A stretch of 64,000 bases of DNA from Chiridota heheva (taxonomy: Eukaryota; Echinodermata; Holothuroidea; Apodida; Chiridotidae): positions 1-64,000 of the forward strand of contig JAIGNY010000178.1 of NCBI GenBank assembly GCA_020152595.1, read 5' to 3'. Shown here one piece after another: positions 56,620-64,000 of the stretch. The notes under the pieces were generated by a model. That model worked only from the letters and a program-made list of their open reading frames with translations. It ran no database searches and was not told where the DNA came from. Every line of letters starts with the position of its first letter. The stretch's first letter is position 1. The position numbers and the translations under genes are program-made.

Positions 56620-57300
56620 GCGGCAGTCCCCACGCGTAGCCACGGCTCTGGCGGCTCGTAGTGATTATATACAAGCGGAGTTAACGGCCTACACCAGCAG
56701 CGCGGCTGTGGTAGAGGACTAGTAGCCATGAACTACAGAGTTACGCGGCCGTTTTCTCTTACGGGACACGACTGAGTACGGACGGTAGTCCCCTCTTCCC
56801 AGCGCAGCTACCGGTTTCGTAGCTCCGTGATGAAACAAACTAAGTTTACGACTCGTATAGCTTGCGTAGCACGTGAACTCCTCCGTATTCCTTACGGCCC
56901 CAGTATATTTTAGCTATTTTCAGCGGGAATGCGTGCTGAGTACATCTTCCCTACGCGTAGCCACTTACTCGGTGGCCCGTGGTGAATAGAAGTATACTGA
57001 GATAACGACTCACGTTACAGATGTAATGCGTTAACGCTATCATAGACCTCGGCGGTTCTTTCGTACTGATAGCTACTACGTTCGGGACACGTACCAGTAC
57101 CAGTTGTCCCCTCGCATAGCCACGAGCTTTTTGCTCCGTGGTGCACAGAGACAAAGTTGGCGGATGACTAGTGGTTTTTACTTGTCATGCTGGCGCCTTT
57201 GTAGACCCATAACGGATCTATAATACTTAACGGGTCTCATACTTATGCGGCGCAAGTCCCCCCAGTAGCCACGCGCTTCTCAGCTCCGTGGTGCAGGGTG
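56620..57300. repeat. Five hairpins of the TAGCCACG-loop-CTCCGTGGTG type
   Basis: At about 56636, 56806, 56955, 57115 and 57267, spaced about 150-170 bp, each preceded by GTCCCCTC/CTTCCC and followed by a GAATNAACGG-like segment. The stems differ between copies while pairing is largely kept. Confidence 0.7.
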
Positions 57301-59354
57301 TTTAACGGAATTAACGGTCCGTGTAGTATACACAGGGCGTCAACTCTTCGTGATTTCTACCCCAGTGCTGGGGTTTATGACTCATACGGTTGGCGTAGTA
57401 CGTTACACCCCCTTGTCAATATTAACTCCATGAAGGATATTTTTCTTGACAATAGGTGGCCTTTTGATAGACAACCTCACGTTTGGGGTAGCTATTACCA
57501 ACAACAGCGCGTATGGTTCATTCCATACTTTACACCTTCTTAAAGCTGTCTCCATGCGGTTTCACGGCCTGTTACTTAACTGCCCGTACAGACATCGGTA
57601 TTAGTTTTCTCCACACCTGTAGCCGTAGGCTCAGCGGTTTCAAGGTTGTTACTATCGTGAGTGCGTTAACACTTTTTCCAGTCAACTTCTTAGACAAGTT
57701 TCGCTGTTGATAGGTGTGGCCTGGAGCTACGCGATTCATAGCTGCTACAGTTTTCAGACCCGGCAGGTGCCGTCGACTATGTTATGCGGCTCCGCGATCT
57801 TACGACCCATACCGTCTCACAGCTACATAGCCTTACGGTTGGCAGCCCTTCTTGTATCGTTTTATATTAACGGCCTGCCTTTTTATTTCGCTAGCCTTTG
57901 ATTTTTGGTCAGTAGGTTTAAACAACCTTTGCTCAGGATCGGCAGTCTTTTCTGGACTGCAGGTGGTGTCATTCCGTACCTCCGCTTTACACGTTCAGTC
58001 GGTGGCCACCCCCTTTAGTGGTGGTTGGTGCTCCCACCTGGTGTAAGGAACGAGGTTTTCACCCGTCAGATTTCACCGTCGGTGCCACGGAGGCTTCTTG
58101 ATCGAGGTAGGGGCACTTTTCTTGTGACCCCTTATGGTGAAACTTGGACGGGTACTTGACCTTTTCGACAGGCAGAATGCCAGGGTTTTTGTTCACCTTT
58201 TACCGCTAGTGCTGGCGTGGCTTTTCAGTTTCCCGCCGTTTTGCACCACTGTTGTGGTCTCCTCTTCGGACAGAGAGGTATTGACTCCAGGAGTTCTGGA
58301 ATCGTTCCTCGTCTCGGCGCAGGGCGAACTTTGGCTGCTCAAGACCTTGCAGGCTTCACGTCACGAGCCTCGGGTCAGGGGCGATTTTTGTCTCTTTCCG
58401 GGCTCCGAGGACTGCATCTCCGTCCCCGGGCGCCGTTTGATGGTGTGGCCTTAGCCGCCTTTCCTCGGCGTAGCATGGCCTTTCTGAGAGGTTGTTCATC
58501 CCCCTCCCTGTTGTGGAGGTGGGCCCTCTCTCGAACTTGGTTCAGTCATGAGCTCTGGGATAACTTGCAGCTATCCACCGAGGTTTTTCCAGTTGGGTCT
58601 ACGGTCTTTGACTCGCGACCACTGGACAGTTACACGGAGATCTCTTCGTAGTGTGTCATGCATCACTTTCCTCCGTTCGATCGTCCAGCAACTTTCTTTC
58701 CAAGTAGTCCGATCTGTTCATAGAACGGCCGCGGTATGCACTCGGGTTCGGGGCATCACCTCTTTTCACGGTATGCACTCTGGTTCGGGGCATCACCTTT
58801 TTTTACGGGATCTCTCGTGCCGCCGTTCGGGAAAACGCTTTTTCTCTTGTTTTTGGTCTGACTCACTTTTCGACGTTCGTGTTCCGCGCTAACTTTTGCT
58901 CTTACGCGGTTCTGGCGCTTCTAATAATTTTCCCTTGTCCGGGATTTCTTCAATTCGTTTTTGTTGGTACACGCCGTTCCCAATCGTAGTTTCCTCGTCA
59001 GTTCCGTCTCGTGAACGAATCCGGTGTGGTTTGTGGCATTTTTTGTGGACACTTTGCTGTAATTGTGTCCAAACGCTCTTCCGGTTGGCTTGTTTTTCTG
59101 GGCTTTTCGCTCAGGTTATTTCGATGTTTGCCTCCGTTACTGTCAACAAATGGTGCCTTGTTCGGTTTGACCGTACCTCGACGTGGTTTACTATGTTTTA
59201 GTTCTTCCCACTCTTGAGGTCTTTCATCCTTTAGAGGAGAAGGAATTTCGTCCTTTAAACGGGATTCGATTCGTGTGAGTTTTCGTACCAGCAATTAAAA
59301 AAAAAAAAAAAAATGTGCTTCGGTCTGAACTCCCTTCCTTCCTATACTCGGTTG
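57300..59354. other. Interior of the DIRS-like element, unassigned
   Basis: GC-rich with several stop-interrupted frames (for example 58134-58454, 58217-58651 and 58548-58892, plus). This is where RT/RNase H/recombinase would be expected, but I see no diagnostic motif. An A-run lies at 59297-59313. 58736-58805 has a short duplication (GGTATGCACTC-GGTTCGGGGCATCACC). Confidence 0.35.
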
Positions 59355-59460
59355 CAATCTGATTGCATATTGATAGCATGGAAGGTAAGGTATAAATTGA
59401 AGTAAATTTACCCGCTAAGCGTAGCGGGGATATTTCTGAGAGTTATACTTACCTTCCATG
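59355..59460. repeat. Internal complementary region of the DIRS-like element
   Basis: GCATATTGATAGCATGGAAG then GTAAGGTATAAATTGAAG is the inverse of the left terminus. The adjacent TTTACCCGCTAAGCGTAGCG, GGATATTTCTGAGAG and TTATACTTACCTTCC are the inverse of the right terminus. The join is AAATTT at 59404-59409. Confidence 0.78.
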
Positions 59461-59675
59461 CATCCCCCTCGCCTCTCCTCTCGTTCAGGCCTCGGTGGAA
59501 TGTTGGTGAGGTAGTACAGAGGTATTATGGAGGTCAGGGCTTGGCTGGTTACTACGTTTTTTTAGGGTCGGTTAGAAGTGCGTTAGAATCAGGTCATGTG
59601 ACCAGATTGCATATTAATAGCATGGAAGGTAAGTATAACTCTCGTAAATATCCCCGCTACACTTAGCGGGGTAAA
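59461..59675. repeat. Right inverted terminal repeat, ending in a GC hairpin
   Basis: 59500-59640 is inverted to the left repeat. The last 25 bases form the hairpin CCCCGCTACACTTAGCGGGG before GTAAA. Confidence 0.85.
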
Positions 59676-59865
59676 TATAATAAATAGTATTGGTATATAA
59701 TAGATAGTATTGATATATAATAGATAGTATTGGTATGTAATAGATAGTATTGGTATGTAATAGATAGTATTGTTATGTAATAGATAGTATTGGTATGTAA
59801 TAGGAAGTATTGGTATATAATAGATACTCTTGGTATATAATAGATAGTATTGGTATATTAAAGAT
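59676..59865. repeat. 20-bp AT-rich minisatellite, right part
   Basis: About nine AGTATTGGTATATAATAGAT units with variants, continuing the array at 51551-51827. Confidence 0.93.
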
Positions 59866-60249
59866 CCCTGACAACACTCCATGGAATTGCTTGTAAAAAC
59901 CTATCACCATGTGATTGATAAGTAAACTATGTATAGAAAAAAAGTTTAACAAACAATCATAAACATATAGCGTAACTATAACTTCTAAAGGATTAAATTT
60001 ATTCAACAACAAAAACAGATGGCGACCTCCTCACCACCATAATTGGAAGGGATACAATAGACACTAAGTATTATCAAACAGCATATAGGCATAGCGCAAT
60101 TTAAAGAGGCATTCTCTAAAGTAGTATAACTGATACATTTCACTCAGTCGGGGAATCACTAATATGTTTCTCAACTGTAAGTAAGAATTTAAATTTAAAC
60201 AAGAATTCATTGCAGCTTAGGAGATTATTATTACTACGTTTATTGAAAA

Positions 60250-62043
60250 TATAATATTTCAGATGAAAAATCAAAAAGTTGTAAGGATGGCATTTAGTCA
60301 TATTATAGCCTGAAAGCATATCTCTACGAAAAAAACAAATTGACTACTTAAAACGGCTTGTTCAACGTCTAGTAAAAAGATTGAAATGAAAGGGCATTCT
60401 CAGAAAAGGTGACTTATTGTTTCCTCATGTGTCTTACAAAATGTACAAAGCGAGGTAGAACTGATATCCATACGACTTAACAGGTAATTAGTGCCTAAGA
60501 TGCGATGAATACAACGATATTAAAAGAACTGAATTTTACTGTCTCTTACACTACAAAAGGGAGCAAGAAAAATATTTGACCCGCACTGAGAAGTGCTTAA
60601 ATTAAACTCATCATTTCAATGCATCACACAAGAGGGCAAGGTAACACTAGACTTAACTAGACAACGGTAAGTATAAAGAGAAGGTTTGGGAGTTAACAGA
60701 ATGGGAGTTAAAGCATTCAAGGTATCATTATTAGTCGTATCACTGCTTAAGTGATGTTTCCAATCCTGTGGGATGGCATCTAAAAGACCATAATAAAGGG
60801 TGAAAGGACAAATATTAATACCATACGTAAGAATGAAAGGAGTCATATGAAAGAGAGTGTTTGTGATTGCCAAACAAATCAACAATCCGGAGAACACCCT
60901 TAGAGTGAAGAAAATTATAATGAACAATGTTATGATTAATCTTAATTAGGGAATTATTCCAGATGATCTCGTTACCAAAATTATGAGTAGGAACACGGTA
61001 AGTAAACTTTGACCACGCAGAGCACACATCATTTACAAAAGCGTTATCAACCACAACATCATTACACTTAAAATTACAAGAGAAAATAAAAGGACCTCCA
61101 TACTTCTTTAATTATAAATCAAAGAAAATATTCCAAGGTGCGCTATCAACTGAGACATGCCTTTTAACCCATGTAGCTTTCAAACTGTGAATAAAGCTTA
61201 TAATGTGCGTTGCATTCAAACCACCAATAGGTAATGTATTGATAAGAGGTGTACGTTTAACTCTCTCCTGTTTGCAATCCCAGATAAAACGGAAAAGAAT
61301 GGATTATAGACTTTTAATAACACTGGTAGGGGGATTGGGTAGTACTTGAAAAAAAGAAAGAAAAGTTGGGATAAACCAAGTCTTAACAATTGTAATCCCA
61401 CCAATTGGGATAAGGTCTATTGAGACCAAAGATTGAGCATACGTTTTAAGATAGAAAGTTTCGGAGGATAGTTCACACTATTGTGATCAAAGGTAAGACC
61501 TAACATGTGGGCCCAGATTCCAATTAAGACCAAAAAATATTCAGAAAAAACGGAAAGCTGCTCTTTAAATTGCCCAAAGGAAAAATCGAAGTCATTATCT
61601 CTATTAACTTTTAAACCCGACGCCGCTTCAAATATATCAAAAATATGAATAACCTCCTTGAGGGACTCAAAACTACTGTACCATCAATACCAGAAATAGA
61701 AATACCATGAATACGTGGATTATCGATAACATTCAGAGTTAAAATTTCGGCACAAATGATTAAACAGGTACGGACTCAGGGGGCAGCCTTGGCGCACGCC
61801 CCTTGAGATATTAAAATCAGCACAGGTAAAACCATTATTAATAACCCTACCAACACAGCTAGAATAAATTATTTTTATCCACCTTTTAAACATGTCACCA
61901 AAACTGATAAAATCGAAACATTTCATAATAAAACCCCAATCTAGTCCATCAAAGGCCTTTTCAAAGTCAACGAATAATAACAGGACATTTTTACCAGTGT
62001 TAGAACAATAATCAATCAGATCTAATACATAAGGAATAATCAA
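60250..62043 (-). pseudogene. L1/Tx1-like LINE ORF2 fragment, YADD block deleted
   Basis: Minus-strand order: YVLDLIDYCSNTGKN, LLLFVDFEKAFDGLDW (RT motif A), INNGFTCADFNISRGVRQGC then PLSPYLFN (motif B), NPRIHGISISGIDG. The sequence then jumps straight to SLKEVIHIFDIFEAASGLKV, so the motif C (YADD) segment is deleted. Thumb and C-terminal parts follow in pieces: LLKVYNPFFSVLSGIANRRE, GGLNATHIISFIHSLKATWV, NDVCSAWSKFTYRVP, and the terminal zinc knuckle CTFCKTHEETISHLF-stop-EC (C-x2-C-x7-H-x4-C with Trp mutated to stop) near 60401-60460. The 5' side dissolves into the 35-bp array. It cannot encode an active RT. Confidence 0.85.
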
Positions 62044-64000
62044 TCAGATCTAATACATAACGAATATTCAATAATCAATCAGATCTAATACATAACGAAT
62101 ATTCAATAATCAATCAAGGAATAATCAATCAGATCTAATACATAACGAATATTCAATAATCAATCAGATCTAATACATAATTCAATAACCAAACAGATCT
62201 AATTTTAACGATTATTCAATAATCAATCAGATCTAATACATAACGAATATTCAATAATCAATCAGATCTAATACATAACAAATATTCAATAATCAAACAG
62301 ATCTAATACATAACGAATATTCAATAATCAAACAGATCTAACACATAACGAATATTCAATAATCAAACAGATCTAATACATAACGAATATTCAATAATCA
62401 ATCAGATCTAATACATAACAAATATTCAATAATCAATCAGATCTAATACATAACGAATATTCAATAATCAATCAGATCTAATACATAACGAATATTCAAT
62501 AATCAATCAGATCTAATACATAACAAATATTCAATAATCAAACAGATCTAATACATAACGAATATTCAATAATCAAACAGATCTAATACATAACGAATAT
62601 TCAATAATCAATCAGATCTAATACATAACGAATATTCAATAATCAAACAGATCTAATACATAATGAATATTCAATAATCAATCAGATCTAATACATAACT
62701 AATATTCAATAATCAATCAGATCTAATACATAACGAATATTCAATAATCAAACAGATCTAATACATAACGAATATTCAATAATCAATCAGATCTAATACA
62801 TAACGAATATTCTATAATCAATCAGATCTAATAATAACGAATATTCAATAATCAAACAGATCTAATACATAACGAATATTCAATAATCAAACAGATCTAA
62901 TATATAAACGAATATTCAATAATCAATCAGATCTAATACATAACGAATATTCAATAATCAATCAGATCTAATACATAACGAATATTCAATAATCAATCAG
63001 ATCTAATACATAATGAATATTCAATAATCAATCAGATCTAATACATGACTAATATTCAATAATCAATCAGATCTAATACATAACGAATATTCAATAATCA
63101 ATCAGATCTAATACATAACTAATATTCAATAATCAATCAGATCTAATACATAACGAATATTCAATAATCAAACAGATCTAATACATAACGAATATTCAAT
63201 AATCAATCAGATCTAATACATAACAAATATTCAATAATCAAACAGATCTAATACATAAGAATATTCAATAATCAATCAGATCTAATACATAACGAATATT
63301 CAATAATCAATCAGATCTAATACATAACGAATATTCAATAATCAATCAGATCTAATACATAATGAATATTCAATAATCAATCAGATCTAATACATAACTG
63401 GAATATTCAATAATCAATCAGATCTAATACATAACGAATATTCAATAATCAAACAGATCTAATACATAACGAATATTCAATAATCAATCAGATCTAATAC
63501 ATAACGAATATTCAATAATCAATCAGATCTAATACATAACGAATATTCAATAATCAATCAGATCTAATACATAACGAATATTCAATAATCAAACAGATCT
63601 AATACATAATGAATATTCAATAATCAATCAGATCTAATACATAACTGGCCATTTTTAATATTCAATAATCAATCAGATCTAATACATAACGAATATTCAA
63701 TAATTAATCAGATCTAATACATAACTAATATTCAATAATCAATCAGATCTAATACATAACGAATATTCAATAATCAATCAGATCTAATACATAACGAATA
63801 TTCAATAATCAATCAGATCTAATACATAACGAATATTCAATAATCAATCAGATCTAATACATAACGAATATTCAATAATCAATCAGATCTAATACATAAC
63901 GAATATTCAATAATCAATCAGATCTAATACATAACGAATATTCAATAATCAATCAGATCTAATACATAACGAATATTCTATAATCAATCAGATCTAATAC
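62007..64000. repeat. 35-bp minisatellite, 55 or more units, derived from LINE coding sequence, open at window end
   Basis: The unit starts CAATCAGATCTAATACATAA and ends CGAATATTCAATAAT. Its complement contains the LINE codons NIRYVLDLIDY that directly precede CSNTGKN in the adjacent LINE. Variants are CAATCAG/CAAACAG and AACGAAT/AACAAAT/AACTAAT. The first units (62007-62220) are more irregular. It runs off the window, so its length and right flank are unknown. Each unit contains the palindromes AGATCT and GAATATTC. Confidence 0.96.

Larger units (their letters stand above)
51828..59675. mobile_element. DIRS-like retroelement with inverted terminal repeats and internal complementary region
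   Basis: 7.85 kb. The left terminal repeat (51828-51966) and right terminal repeat (about 59500-59675) are inverted and share about 130 bp with only a few differences (CTTACCTTCCATGCTATTAA, GACCCTAAAAAAACGTAGTA, CCCTGACCTCCATAATACCT). Just inside the right repeat, 59355-59460 joins the complement of the left terminus (TTGAAGTAAA) to the complement of the right terminus (TTTACCCGCTAAGCGTAGCG), exactly the internal complementary region of DIRS elements. No target duplication is visible, also as in DIRS. The interior is GC-richer than its surroundings and holds decayed gag-like ORFs, tandem blocks and hairpins. I could not find intact RT, RNase H or tyrosine recombinase, so this is probably a non-autonomous or decayed member. 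Confidence 0.75.

Noticed and set aside
58134-58892. Overlapping plus-strand ORFs of 106-144 codons as RT or recombinase
   Set aside because: No catalytic motif found in any frame; open length is expected in stop-poor GC-rich sequence. Kept only as unassigned interior of the DIRS-like element.
59397-59676. Independent 280-bp MITE with hairpin ends
   Set aside because: Its two ends are better explained as the internal complementary region and right terminal repeat of the larger DIRS-like element, because the left terminus is also represented at 59355-59406.

Overview
The window is eukaryotic, AT-rich, intron-bearing and dominated by repeats. It fits an invertebrate animal genome, most likely a marine deuterostome such as an echinoderm. 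The evidence is GT-AG exons encoding a titin-like Fn3 domain and a MIB/HERC2 domain, a mag-type Ty3/gypsy element, three LINE types, a tRNA-derived SINE, a DIRS-type element and many minisatellites. No bacterial operons, rRNA or CRISPR arrays are visible. The species assignment is inference.

Layout. 1-4050: a dead Ty3/gypsy element on the minus strand (gag, protease and RT remnants, with a primer-binding site and LTR promoter). A SINE sits in its LTR, and about 1.7 kb of foreign repeats split the protease. 4060-7000: diverged interspersed repeats. 7006-9766: a G-rich 20-bp minisatellite of about 137 units. 9928-26522: the only convincing host gene, on the plus strand. It has one symmetric Fn3 exon, a 15-kb intron, then two exons encoding a MIB/HERC2 domain and a stop. 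The 15-kb intron holds a TTAA-flanked DNA transposon with a tRNA-like sequence, a partial SINE, a LINE with a 22-bp minisatellite grown from its own ORF, and a 35/36-bp minisatellite beside a decayed duplicate of the MIB exon. 26675-26972: a compound microsatellite.

27826-40535: a roughly 295-bp satellite organised as three tandem head-satellite-tail modules carrying about 29, 5 and under 1 satellite units. One module has a SINE with a 13-bp target duplication, and its sister module preserves the empty site. 40.5-51.5 kb: mostly decayed interspersed repeats and simple repeats, plus a LINE C-terminus containing a 41-bp minisatellite. 51828-59675: a 7.85-kb element with about 130-bp inverted terminal repeats and an internal complementary region that joins the complements of both termini, the structural hallmark of DIRS retroelements. 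Its GC-richer interior holds tandem decayed copies of a gag-like zinc-knuckle ORF and many short hairpins. It lies inside a 20-bp AT-rich minisatellite. 60.3-62.0 kb: an L1/Tx1-like LINE without its catalytic YADD block, whose upstream edge becomes a 35-bp minisatellite running off the window end.

The recurring theme is tandem repeats born inside transposon coding sequence: three separate LINE ORFs each contain a minisatellite whose unit is the LINE's own coding sequence. Nothing here looks like a functional gene cluster. Apart from the Fn3/MIB gene, all recognisable coding sequence is mobile-element debris.
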